Shown here: positions 21,004 to 28,263 of the stretch, piece after piece
Position numbering within the stretch: the first letter of the stretch is position 1
Layout of the letters: each line of letters begins with the position of its first letter
Source of the DNA: an uncultured Oscillibacter sp.
Lineage (GTDB): Bacteria; Bacillota; Clostridia; Oscillospirales; Oscillospiraceae
Length of the DNA: 28,263 bases
Reading direction: 5' to 3'
Assembly (NCBI GenBank): GCA_910576845.1
Contig: CAJTJA010000029.1
Coordinates: 1-28,263 of the forward strand
The notes under the pieces: generated by a model
Database searches by the model: none
The model's input: only the letters and a program-made list of their open reading frames with translations
Told to the model about the DNA's origin: nothing
Position numbers and translations under genes: made by a program

Positions 21004-22050
21004 ATGAAAAAGACATTCTCTCTGCTGATGGCCATTTTGATGCTGGCCATGCTCCTCTCCGCCTGCGGCGGCGATAACAACAATTCTACCGGTGCCGGCG
21101 GCACAACGCCTCCCGCTGATGCCAGCGCTCCCGCTGATTCCGGTGCCTCCGCCATTGCCGAGGACACCAACACCGTAGCCGTGGGCGCTGTGGTCATTGC
21201 CCGGGACGATGTATCGGAAGATGATGTCTACAACTTTGTCTCCACCATTTTCGAAAACATTGACACCATCACCGAGCAGCACGCCAAGGGCGGCGAACTG
21301 GACCTGGCCTTCGCCTCCTCTGTCACCTCCGTGCCCTATCACCCCGGCGCGGCCAAGTACTTCAAGGAGAAGGGCATTGACGTGGCAGTCAAAGACGGCG
21401 CCGGTACAGGCGAATCCAAATCTCTGACTTTCACCACCGGCGGTTCCACCGGCACCTATTATGCTTTCGGCGGCGTGCTGGCCAGCTATGTCTCCAGCAA
21501 CTCCGGCGTTTCCGTCACCGCTGTAGAGGGCAACGGCTCTCAGGCCAACGTGGAAGATCTGACCGCAGGCGATGTGCAGCTGGCTTTTGTTCAGTCCGAC
21601 GTTATGAGCTACGCTTACAACGGCGAGCGTCTCTTCGACAACAAGATCGATAATTTCTCCGTTGTCGCCGCTCTGTATATGGAGCAGGTCCAGATTGCCA
21701 CCACCAATCCTGACATCAAGTCTGTGGCCGATCTGGCCGGAAAAATTGTCTCCATCGGCGTCTCCGGCTCCGGCGTGTACTTCAACGCCATTGACGTCCT
21801 TGGCGCTTACGGCCTGACTGAGGATGACATCAGCCCCGTGTTCCAGAACTTCGGCGACAGCGCCGATAACCTGAAGGACGGTAAGATCGACGCGGCCTTT
21901 ATTGTGGCCGGCGCTCCCACCCCGGCAATTTCCGACCTGGCGCTGTCGAAGCCCACCTATCTTGTCGGTCTCGACGAGGAACACACCAATGCCCTGCTGG
22001 AAAGCTCCCCCTTCTACTCTGCCTATACCATTCCCGCCGGAACCTACTGA
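21004..22050 (+). CDS. TAXI-family TRAP solute receptor lipoprotein, circularly permuted
   Basis: A 348-residue extracytoplasmic receptor. A lipoprotein signal peptide ends in the lipobox LSAC (Cys21), followed by a Gly/Pro/Ala/Asp linker to about residue 50. What follows is out of the usual order. Residues 53-131 (TVAVGAVVIARDDVSEDDVY through HPGAAKYFKEKGI) correspond to the C-terminal end of ordinary TAXI proteins. After a GAGTGESK link, residues 140-348 correspond to the normal N-terminal and middle part (LTFTTGGSTGTYYAFGG to PFYSAYTIPAGTY). The protein stops at AGTY, exactly where the 53-131 segment normally continues. All parts of the fold are present, so it should bind ligand and deliver it to the TRAP permease downstream. 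The ligand is unknown. Confidence 0.88.
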   Translation: MKKTFSLLMAILMLAMLLSACGGDNNNSTGAGGTTPPADASAPADSGASAIAEDTNTVAVGAVVIARDDVSEDDVYNFVSTIFENIDTITEQHAKGGELDLAFASSVTSVPYHPGAAKYFKEKGIDVAVKDGAGTGESKSLTFTTGGSTGTYYAFGGVLASYVSSNSGVSVTAVEGNGSQANVEDLTAGDVQLAFVQSDVMSYAYNGERLFDNKIDNFSVVAALYMEQVQIATTNPDIKSVADLAGKIVSIGVSGSGVYFNAIDVLGAYGLTEDDISPVFQNFGDSADNLKDGKIDAAFIVAGAPTPAISDLALSKPTYLVGLDEEHTNALLESSPFYSAYTIPAGTY

Positions 22051-22321
22051 TTTCCAAGCTCCGTTTGATTTCCTGGGCAATGGCCGCTTTTCAAAACAAG
22101 CTTTGAAAAATTTTCATTAAAAACGAAAGGAACCCGGGAGGGTTCCTTTCGCGGCTATCTTCCTTCCCGGCATCCAGCTTCTGTCCCCCTTTTTTGGATG
22201 TTTCCGGCAAGGGCTGCTTATGCGGCCCTTGCCGCATTGAAAGGACAGCCTCCTCCGCCGTTCCTTCAATACGGCAAGGACCCTTTCCCATTGTGTTTAT
22301 TTTAATAAGGAGTACGATTCT
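22051..22321 (+). other. Structured intergenic region between TRAP receptor and permease
   Basis: No gene. Inverted repeats in order: TTTTCAAA/TTTGAAAA (22088-22095 and 22102-22109), a perfect 12-bp stem (22124-22135 with 22140-22151), and GGCAAGGGC/GCCCTTGCC (22206-22214 and 22225-22233). None has a T-run. They could reduce read-through or protect mRNA ends, so that receptor is made in excess over permease, which is common for TRAP systems. The permease ribosome site is TAAGGAG (about 22305-22311). Confidence 0.6.
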
Positions 22322-24361
22322 ATGAGCGAGAAAGACAAGAAGAACCTTCCCGACGTGGAGATCGGCACTGCCGCAGATATGGATGAAGTCATGCGGAAGT
22401 ATGACCGGGAATCTGCCACCCGCATCTGGGAAGGCACTCCCAAGCTGGTGGTTCGGGTGGTTATGGCCCTGTTCTCCCTATACTGCATCTGGTCCACTCT
22501 GTGGAGCACCGCCGATATGCCCATCCGCCTCAGCTCCTTCCTGGGACTCATCATTATCATGGGCTACCTCACCTATCCCGCCCGAAAGGACCATGTGAAA
22601 GCCAATGCCATGCCCTGGTATGACATTATTCTGATGCTTCTGGGAGCAGGTTCCTTTTTCTACTACTGTCTGAATTACAAAACCCTGGCCAAGCTTCTTA
22701 CCAGCGCCGCCAAGATTAACCCTTTCGGCGAAGGCTCGGTGGACGGCGCTTGGTTTTATATCATTCTGGGCATTGTGGGCATTTTGTGCCTGGCGGAGCT
22801 CTGCCGGCGCTGTGTGGGGCTGCCCATTCTATGTGTGGCGGGCGTGCTTCTGATTTATACATTTGCCAGCGGGCAGAACCTGGCCCGGGTTATTTACACC
22901 TTATTTTACGGCACCGCGGGCGTTATGGCAACGCCTATCCAGGTCTGCGCCAAGTTCATCGCTGTCTTCATCATCTTCGGCGCCTTCCTGGAGCGGACAG
23001 GCATTTCCAACTTCTTTATTGATTTGGCCAATTCCTTGGCGGGCAGCACCTCCGGCGGTCCCGCCAAGGTAGCGGTCATCTCTTCGGCTCTTTGCGGCAT
23101 GGTTTCCGGTTCTTCCGTTGGCAATACCGTCACCACCGGTTCCGTCACTATTCCCATGATGAAGCGCACCGGCTATCAGGGTGAGTTCGCCGGAGCTGTG
23201 GAGGCGGCAGCTTCCACCGGCGGGCAGATCATGCCTCCCATCATGGGCGCAGCGGCCTTTCTCATGGCGGAATATATGGACACCACTTATGCCAATGTGG
23301 CTGTGAAGGCCATTCTCCCCGCCCTCCTCTATTTTACCGGCATTTTCATGGCCGTTCACCTGGAGGCCCGCCGCCTGAATCTGAAGGGAATCTCCCGGGA
23401 CCAGCTGCCTAAATTCGGCATTTTGATTCGCAGCATCTATCTGCTCCTGCCGCTGGTAATTCTGGTATGGATGGTTTCCACCGGCATCCGTACCCTTCAG
23501 TACTCGGCCTCCATTGCCATCGTGCTGGCAATTCTGGTGAGCCTGCCCCACATCTTTGCGGAAAGCCGGGCCCAGCACAACGAGGGTATTCCGGTTCGCT
23601 TTGCAAAGGACACCGCCGATATGATCGTCAATGCTCTGGAAGCCGGGGGCCGGAGCTGCATCACTGTGGCCGTAGCCTGCTCCATGGCAGGCATTGTGGC
23701 CGGCTGCATCACCGTGACCGGTCTGGCCTCCAAGCTGATCAACGGCGTCATCGGCATCAGCAGCATGATTCCCATTCCGGCGCTGTCTCTTTTCATCGCG
23801 CTGTTCCTGACCATGCTCTGCTGCATTGTTCTGGGCATGGGCGTTCCCACCACAGCCAATTACTGCATCATGGCCTCTACCTGCGCCCCCATTTTGATCC
23901 AACTTGGCATCGGCAAAATTCCCGCTCACTTCTTTGTTTTCTATTTCGGCATCGTAGCGGACATTACGCCTCCCGTGGCCCTGGCTGCTTACGCCGGCAG
24001 CGCTATCGCCAAGTCCGATCCCATGAAGACCGGCATTAATGCCACCAAGCTGGCAATTGCCGCTTTCATCGTTCCCTATATCTTTGCCTATAGCCCGGCG
24101 ATGCTGTTTGTAAATGTGACCAGCGTCTTCCAGATAGTGCAGATTGTAATCAGCGCATTGCTTGGCATCTTCGGAGTAGCCGCGGCACTAAACGGCTTTT
24201 TGTTCCGTCCCATCCCGAAGCCGCTGCGTTTTACTCTGGTAATTGCGGGATTAGCTATGATGGTTCCCGGCTCTGCCACGGATGTGGTGGGCTTGGCTGT
24301 CTTGGCCGCTGTACTGTTCTATCAAAAGACAATGGCAAAGCGGACTGCTTCCAAAGCCTGA
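22322..24361 (+). CDS. TRAP transporter fused permease (DctQ-DctM type)
   Basis: A 679-residue membrane protein. A charged cytoplasmic N terminus (about 1-40) is followed by a small-subunit-like block of four membrane segments (to about 190) and then the large DctM-like block. The latter has the conserved glycine-rich motif AGSTSGGPAKVAVISSALCG, then MVSGSSVGNTVTTGSVTIP, and later GCITVTGLASKL and the second inverted-repeat half with LGMGVPTTANYCIMAS. Fused permeases of this kind go with TAXI receptors, as here. It would use a sodium or proton gradient to import an organic acid or similar solute. The receptor gene is 271 bp upstream. Confidence 0.93.
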   Translation: MSEKDKKNLPDVEIGTAADMDEVMRKYDRESATRIWEGTPKLVVRVVMALFSLYCIWSTLWSTADMPIRLSSFLGLIIIMGYLTYPARKDHVKANAMPWYDIILMLLGAGSFFYYCLNYKTLAKLLTSAAKINPFGEGSVDGAWFYIILGIVGILCLAELCRRCVGLPILCVAGVLLIYTFASGQNLARVIYTLFYGTAGVMATPIQVCAKFIAVFIIFGAFLERTGISNFFIDLANSLAGSTSGGPAKVAVISSALCGMVSGSSVGNTVTTGSVTIPMMKRTGYQGEFAGAVEAAASTGGQIMPPIMGAAAFLMAEYMDTTYANVAVKAILPALLYFTGIFMAVHLEARRLNLKGISRDQLPKFGILIRSIYLLLPLVILVWMVSTGIRTLQYSASIAIVLAILVSLPHIFAESRAQHNEGIPVRFAKDTADMIVNALEAGGRSCITVAVACSMAGIVAGCITVTGLASKLINGVIGISSMIPIPALSLFIALFLTMLCCIVLGMGVPTTANYCIMASTCAPILIQLGIGKIPAHFFVFYFGIVADITPPVALAAYAGSAIAKSDPMKTGINATKLAIAAFIVPYIFAYSPAMLFVNVTSVFQIVQIVISALLGIFGVAAALNGFLFRPIPKPLRFTLVIAGLAMMVPGSATDVVGLAVLAAVLFYQKTMAKRTASKA

Positions 24362-24368
24362 CTTCTTT

Positions 24369-24397
24369 GAAAACCGCCCCTTGCAGGGGCGGTTTTC
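24369..24397 (+). terminator. Terminator-like hairpin 1 after the TRAP permease
   Basis: GAAAACCGCCCC (24369-24380), loop TTGCA, GGGGCGGTTTTC (24386-24397): a perfect 12-bp stem starting 7 nt after the stop. It opens a series of five hairpins. Confidence 0.75.
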
Positions 24398-24507
24398 AGG
24401 CTGGCGAAACTATGCTTTCGCCAGCCTGAGCAAGTTTTTCAGAACCCGTGGAACATTCTGAAAAACTTCTGATTAAAAACGAAAGGAACCCCTCCTGGGT
24501 TCCTCTC
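24397..24507 (+). repeat. Hairpins 2-4 of the array after the TRAP permease
   Basis: Hairpin 2: CAGGCTGGCGAAA/TTTCGCCAGCCTG (24397-24409 and 24416-24428). Hairpin 3: AAGTTTTTCAGAA/TTCTGAAAAACTT (24432-24444 and 24456-24468). Hairpin 4: GAAAGGAACCC/GGGTTCCTCTC (24481-24491 and 24497-24507, one mismatch). Hairpins 2 and 3 are perfect 13-bp stems. Hairpins 3-4 with their ATTAAAAAC linker resemble the pair at 22088-22151. Confidence 0.7.
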
Positions 24508-24561
24508 GTAACTCTCTTCCTTCCCGTCCTATGCAGTCTTCTTCCTCTTTTAACAAGCTGG

Positions 24562-24588
24562 AAACCGCCCCTGCAAGGGGCGGTTTTT
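24562..24588 (+). terminator. Terminator-like hairpin 5, near copy of hairpin 1
   Basis: AAACCGCCCC (24562-24571), loop TGCAA, GGGGCGGTTT (24577-24586) followed by Ts. Nearly the same sequence as the hairpin at 24369-24397 but with a better T-run, so a duplicated terminator. Confidence 0.8.
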
Positions 24589-24764
24589 CCTTAGACAGCC
24601 GGCCTCTGGAGCCGTTCGTTTAGCAGAACTCCCCCTGTCCGGCCGATATGCCTTCTTCGCATCAAAAGGCCATACCCAAAAATATTTACCTCTGCCTCCA
24701 TATGTTGTATATCATTTTGTGAAACCTCTTGGGCCCTTTATGCGTCTAAGCATTAAAGGGCAAT

Positions 24765-24802
24765 GTTACAAAAACTTCAGAAAATCTTAAGAAATCTGTA
24801 AC
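24765..24802 (+). promoter_or_regulatory. Direct repeats typical of an OmpR-type response regulator
   Basis: CTTCAGAAAAT (24775-24785) and CTTAAGAAATC (24786-24796) are adjacent 11-bp direct repeats, flanked by the inverted pair GTTACA (24765-24770) and TGTAAC (24797-24802). They end 16 bp before a possible -35, as expected for an activating response regulator. MacAB-like exporters in Firmicutes are often under such two-component control. The regulator genes are not in view. Confidence 0.5.
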
Positions 24803-24812
24803 CGTTTTGTTG

Positions 24813-24841
24813 TTGTTTTCCACAGCGAACTGTTCTAGCAT
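24813..24841 (+). promoter_or_regulatory. Weak promoter candidate of the MacAB-like operon
   Basis: TTGTTT (24813-24818), 17-nt spacer, TAGCAT (24836-24841). The match is weak, consistent with a promoter that needs an activator bound at 24775-24796. Confidence 0.35.
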
Positions 24842-24955
24842 AGATGATACAGTTTTGATGCCATTCCCTGTTACATTGTTCCAAAAGCCAAACGGCGGCA
24901 GCATCCGGTAACAGCCGCCTCAGGAATCTCATTGAACCGGTGAAGGAGAAATCAT

Positions 24956-26674
24956 ATGTCAGAAGTCATGGATCGCGAGAAGCAGGCCGAAGCCGTTCAG
25001 ACGGTTTCTGAGACGGCCGCTCCCCCTGCAGCCGAAGCCGCCCAGCAGGCGCCCACAGAAAAAGCATCTCTTTTGAAGAAGTGGAAGGGATTGCCCCGGA
25101 AAAAACGAAGGAAAATTGTCCGCCGGTTCATTATCCTCCTGATTCTCATTGCCGCCGGCCTGGGTATTCGCCATTTCCTGGCGGGCAGGAGCAGCGAGGG
25201 GGAGACGGAGGTCCTCACCGACATAGTGCAATACAGCTCCATCACTTCCACGGTGGAGGGCAGCGGCCTGACCAAGGCCAAGGACAGCGAGACCATCACC
25301 ATTGCCACCACCGGCACGGTGTCCGAGGTCTTTGTCAATGAGGGAGACACTGTGGAGCCCGGTACGCCCCTCTTCGTCATTGACTCCGACGCGGCCCGCA
25401 ACGCTGTGGATAAAGCCCGTCAGGATGTACTGGGATTTGAAAAAACCCTGGCTACCCTTCAAAAAGACATCTCCGGCTTGAATCTCTCCGCCGGTTATCC
25501 CGGAAAACTGATGGAGACGGTGGATCTGAATCCTGGAGACACCATCAGCAAAAATCAAAAGGTGGCCGTTTTGGCAGACGACACCCGTCTCCGCCTCACG
25601 CAGTATTACAGTTACGCCTACGAGGGCATGATTAAAACCGGTCAAAGCATGGATGTTTCCATTCCTGCCCTGATGAGCTCTATTCCCGGCACAGTGGAAG
25701 CGGTACATATGGTCAGCCGTATCACCCCAGAGGGCACCAAGCTCTTCTCCGCCGACATTCTGGTGGATAACGAGGGTGCTCTCAGCGCCGAGATGGCCGC
25801 CTCCGCCACCACGGTAACGGCAGACGGCGAAACCATCTATCCCTATGAACCCGGGAAACTGGAATACTACCGCACCGGCGATCTCCTCTCCACGGTCAAC
25901 GGCACCGTTATTTCCAGCAGCCTGGTGGACTTTCTCCAGGTCACTGCCGGACAGGTGCTGGTCCGCATTGACGGCGAGGACAGCGAAGCGGAAATCTTCT
26001 CCGCCCAGCAGAGTCTGGATGAAGCCCGAAAAACTCTGGAAACCGCTGAGAAGAATCTGGCCAACTGCAACGCCGTGGCCTCCATCAGCGGCAAGATCAT
26101 TGGCCTGACCATGAAGCCTGGCGACGAGATTGCCGCCAACACCACCGTAGTCACCATCTCCGATACCTCTTCCCTCATTGTCAACGCCACCGTGGACGAG
26201 CGGAATGTCGGCTCCGTCCAAGCAGGCACTATGGTGGAGCTGAATCAGTGGGATACTCAGGCCATGGGCATCGTAGAAAGCGTCAGCCTCTCCAGTACCA
26301 TCAACAACGGTGTGGCTACCTACCCCATGATTATCTCCGTGGACAATGCGGAGGAAACCCTCCAGGTAAACGGCTACATCAACTATAGGCTTACCGCCAG
26401 TGAAAACGACAACTGCCTGGTGCTGCCCCTCCAGTCTGTCCGCACTGTCTCCACCGAGGAGGGGGAGACTCTGACGGTGGTCTATGTCAAGGGCGACAGG
26501 CCGGAGAACGTGGTGGAGAACATCATGGCTGACGAAACAATTCCGGAGGGCTATTGGCCTGTAGCTGTGGAGATCGGCATCTCCGACAACTACAACGTGG
26601 AAATCAAATCCGGCGTGGAGGAAGGCACCGAGGTCTTTACCCAGATTCAGACGGCCAACCCCTGGGGTTATTGA
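24956..26674 (+). CDS. Periplasmic-adaptor-type (HlyD/MacA) subunit of an ABC exporter
   Basis: A 572-residue membrane fusion protein. It has a cytoplasmic N terminus rich in Ala/Glu then Lys/Arg (to about 57) and one membrane anchor (58-76). Next comes a biotinyl-lipoyl-like half motif (TITIATTGTVSEVFVNEGDT then VEPGTPLFVIDSD), a long insertion, a second such region (SAQQSLDEARKTLETAEKNL helix, then ASISGKIIGLTMKPGDEIAA), beta-barrel domains and a C-terminal GVEEGTEVF. It is longer than MacA-like adaptors (about 370-420), apparently because the sandwich motif is repeated. In Gram-positives such proteins join the permease to shape an extracellular exit path. AAGGAG lies 7 nt before the ATG. 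The ATPase gene follows after 1 nt. Confidence 0.88.
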   Translation: MSEVMDREKQAEAVQTVSETAAPPAAEAAQQAPTEKASLLKKWKGLPRKKRRKIVRRFIILLILIAAGLGIRHFLAGRSSEGETEVLTDIVQYSSITSTVEGSGLTKAKDSETITIATTGTVSEVFVNEGDTVEPGTPLFVIDSDAARNAVDKARQDVLGFEKTLATLQKDISGLNLSAGYPGKLMETVDLNPGDTISKNQKVAVLADDTRLRLTQYYSYAYEGMIKTGQSMDVSIPALMSSIPGTVEAVHMVSRITPEGTKLFSADILVDNEGALSAEMAASATTVTADGETIYPYEPGKLEYYRTGDLLSTVNGTVISSSLVDFLQVTAGQVLVRIDGEDSEAEIFSAQQSLDEARKTLETAEKNLANCNAVASISGKIIGLTMKPGDEIAANTTVVTISDTSSLIVNATVDERNVGSVQAGTMVELNQWDTQAMGIVESVSLSSTINNGVATYPMIISVDNAEETLQVNGYINYRLTASENDNCLVLPLQSVRTVSTEEGETLTVVYVKGDRPENVVENIMADETIPEGYWPVAVEIGISDNYNVEIKSGVEEGTEVFTQIQTANPWGY

Positions 26675-26675
26675 T

Positions 26676-27377
26676 ATGGCAAATCTGATTGAATTAAAAA
26701 ATATTTTCAAGATTTACGGCGAAGGTCTTGAAAGCGAAGTCCGGGCCCTGGACGGGGTGTCCCTCACCATACGTCAGGGAGAATTCGTAGCCATCGTAGG
26801 TCAGTCCGGCTCCGGCAAATCCACCATGATGAACGTGCTGGGCTGCCTGGACATCCCCACCCGAGGGGATTACCTCCTGGAGGGCACAGACGTCCGGGAA
26901 CTGACGGACAAGGAACTCAGCCGCATCCGTAATAAGGAAATTGGCTTTATCTTTCAGCAGTATAACCTCATTCAGACCCTGACAGTATTGGAAAATGTGG
27001 AGCTGCCCCTGATCTACCAGGGCATTAGAGCTGACGACCGCTATGATATGGCGCTGGAAGCGCTGGATAGAGTGGGTCTTGCCAAACGTGTGAAGCACAA
27101 GCCTACGGAAATGTCCGGCGGCCAGCAGCAGCGGGTGGCAATTGCCCGGGCCATCGCCACCAAGCCCCCTATCATCATGGCTGACGAGCCTACCGGCGCC
27201 CTGGACTCCCGGACGGGTCACGAGGTTCTGGAATTTCTCCAGCAGCTGAACCGGGAGGGGACCACCGTTATCCTGATCACCCACGACAACGGCATCGCCG
27301 CCACGGCCCGCCGCTGCGTGCGCCTCCAGGACGGCAAGGTCGTCTCGGACCAGGAACAGGAGGTGGATTGGTTTTGA
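26676..27377 (+). CDS. MacB/LolD-type ABC transporter ATPase
   Basis: A 233-residue ATPase with all motifs intact: Walker A GQSGSGKST, Q-loop in FIFQQYNLI, signature MSGGQQQRVAIARAI, Walker B and catalytic Glu in IIMADEPTGALD, and switch His in LITHD. The GALD ending and the insertion pattern are those of the MacB/LolD/FtsE group. It powers the permease encoded next. It overlaps the permease by 4 nt (TTGA) and directly follows the adaptor, so the three form one operon. Confidence 0.95.
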   Translation: MANLIELKNIFKIYGEGLESEVRALDGVSLTIRQGEFVAIVGQSGSGKSTMMNVLGCLDIPTRGDYLLEGTDVRELTDKELSRIRNKEIGFIFQQYNLIQTLTVLENVELPLIYQGIRADDRYDMALEALDRVGLAKRVKHKPTEMSGGQQQRVAIARAIATKPPIIMADEPTGALDSRTGHEVLEFLQQLNREGTTVILITHDNGIAATARRCVRLQDGKVVSDQEQEVDWF

Positions 27378-28263
27378 ACATCCGTCAGGCAGTGAAAATG
27401 GCCTGGAAATCCATCATCGGCAAAAAGGGACGGTCCATACTGACCATGCTGGGCGTGATTATCGGCATTGCGGCGGTGATGACCATCGTCTCCGTCATGA
27501 GCGGCTATGCGGCGAAGACTATGGAACAGTTCTCCGCCATGGGCAGCAACAAAATCACGGTGGAGATCTACAGCTATATATACGAGGTGGACGAAAACGG
27601 AAACGCAGTCAACGCCAGCCCGGACTACTTCCCGGACATCTACGCTTACTGCAAGTCCATGCCTCAGTATGTCGTAGGCGTGACGCCGGAAGCTTACGCC
27701 AGCGTCAATGTGGTCTACGGCACCAAAAATTCCAATAATTTTGAATGGGACTGGGAGACTCAGAGCGGCCAGCGCGCACCCACTGTGTATTACGTCAGCA
27801 GCCAGTACAGCGCCTGCAACAATCTGATGATTACCAAGGGCCGGGACATCAGCGAGCTGGACGTGGAGCGGTACAACCAGGTCTGCGTCATGGGCTCTCA
27901 GGCAGCGGAAGCGTTCTTTGACTCCGCGAACCCGGTGGGCAAGGTCCTCCAGCTCAACGGACAAAGCTTCGAGGTAGTGGGGGTCTACGCCCCGCGGCTC
28001 ACCGGAAGCGACGCCCAGAGCAGCTTCATCGACAACATCATCGTCCTGCCCTATACCGCCCGGCGGCTTCTGGGCGGGGAGAACATCTCCAGCTTCATCG
28101 TCAAGGCCCAGGACGGCGTCTCCACCACGGAGGTCGCCACCCGTATCCGGGGATTTTTAAAAGGATTGGTAGACCAGTCCACCGGAGATTCCTGGGTCCA
28201 GCCTGACGACCGCTGGCAGCAGAGCATGAACGAGCAGATGGGCATGATCTCCCTGGTGCTGGG
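27374..28263 (+). CDS. MacB-like ABC transporter permease (cut by the window end)
   Basis: An open frame of 296 codons that runs off the window. The TTG start at 27374 overlaps the ATPase stop and has CAGGAGGTGG 8-10 nt upstream. The product begins with NIRQAVKMAWKSIIGKKGRS, then the first membrane segment (LTMLGVIIGIAAVMTIVSV). A large extracellular MacB_PCD-type domain follows, with Tyr/Asn-rich insertions and segments such as VCVMGSQAAEAFFDSANPVG and GVYAPRLTGSD. Three further membrane segments and the FtsX domain are expected beyond the edge. It uses mechanotransmission-type export; typical cargoes of the family are peptides, antibiotics or lipids, and the cargo here is unknown. Confidence 0.88.
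   Translation, partial: MNIRQAVKMAWKSIIGKKGRSILTMLGVIIGIAAVMTIVSVMSGYAAKTMEQFSAMGSNKITVEIYSYIYEVDENGNAVNASPDYFPDIYAYCKSMPQYVVGVTPEAYASVNVVYGTKNSNNFEWDWETQSGQRAPTVYYVSSQYSACNNLMITKGRDISELDVERYNQVCVMGSQAAEAFFDSANPVGKVLQLNGQSFEVVGVYAPRLTGSDAQSSFIDNIIVLPYTARRLLGGENISSFIVKAQDGVSTTEVATRIRGFLKGLVDQSTGDSWVQPDDRWQQSMNEQMGMISLVL

Larger units (their letters stand above)
24590..24955. other. Regulatory intergenic region before the MacAB-like operon
   Basis: No gene is supported. Besides the response-regulator-like repeats and promoter candidate listed separately, GCCCTTTA (24733-24740) pairs with TAAAGGGC (about 24754-24761) around GTCTAA. Confidence 0.4.

Noticed and set aside
20983..22080. A 365-codon minus-strand reading opposite the TAXI receptor
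   Set aside because: The plus strand encodes a receptor with lipobox and TAXI motifs. The minus reading has none.
22901..23929. A 342-codon minus-strand reading inside the TRAP permease gene
   Set aside because: It is a shadow of a well-conserved membrane protein and is His/Asn/Gly-rich without motifs.
1..28263. CRISPR arrays, tRNAs, T-boxes and common riboswitches
   Set aside because: No regularly spaced direct repeats, no tRNA-like cloverleaf with T-loop sequence, no T-box core (GGGTGGNACCGCG) and no familiar aptamer core were found by eye. A covariance-model scan would be the decisive test.

Overview
The window reads as chromosomal DNA of a spore-forming, moderately GC-rich clostridium, most likely of the Oscillospiraceae. 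This is inferred from gene content (Spo0A, a SpoIIQ-type peptidase, CwlJ-GerQ, BofA, YaaL), from the promoter and terminator style, and from GC-rich codon use. No marker gene fixes the genus. There are 25 supported protein genes. No tRNA, rRNA or CRISPR array was seen.

Layout. 1-4370: a MarR repressor with a heterodimeric ABC exporter (two half-transporters with complementary intact and degenerate ATP sites), plus an outward promoter at the left edge. 4557-7708: a PadR repressor with two tandem DUF2812 membrane proteins behind a promoter whose spacer is filled by a perfect palindrome. 7763-8527 (minus): spo0A, with 0A boxes upstream. 9045-11205: Nudix hydrolase, tRNA1(Val) m6A methyltransferase and rsmI as an overlapping operon. 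11771-12481: spoIIQ-like M23 peptidase with a sigma-F-like promoter. 12682-14089: TSCPD protein and a GT4 glycosyltransferase. 14450-15553: cwlJ-gerQ. 15781-16631 (minus): rplM-rpsI. 16825-16985: a 161-bp MITE. 17384-17898 (minus): yaaL-bofA, divergent from tadA (17980-18441). 18981-20647: a CBS-pair protein and an orphan alarmone (RelA/SpoT-type) synthetase. 21004-24361: a TAXI-type TRAP transporter (lipoprotein receptor plus fused permease). 24956-28263: a MacAB-like exporter (adaptor, ATPase and a permease cut by the window end).

Most unusual observation: the TAXI receptor appears circularly permuted. The segment that normally ends TAXI proteins sits directly behind the lipoprotein signal and linker, and the protein stops exactly where that segment would normally follow. 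The TRAP locus also carries an array of five strong inverted repeats after the permease gene. A two-hairpin unit from that array recurs before the permease gene, with different stem and loop sequences.

How the genes fit together: five genes belong to sporulation or germination, namely the entry regulator spo0A, forespore spoIIQ, mother-cell bofA, and cwlJ-gerQ for cortex lysis. They are scattered among housekeeping translation genes (rplM, rpsI, rsmI, tadA, tRNA1 methylase) and regulated transport loci (MarR-ABC, PadR-DUF2812, TRAP, MacAB). All assignments come from reading the sequence and recalled family features; no database search was run.
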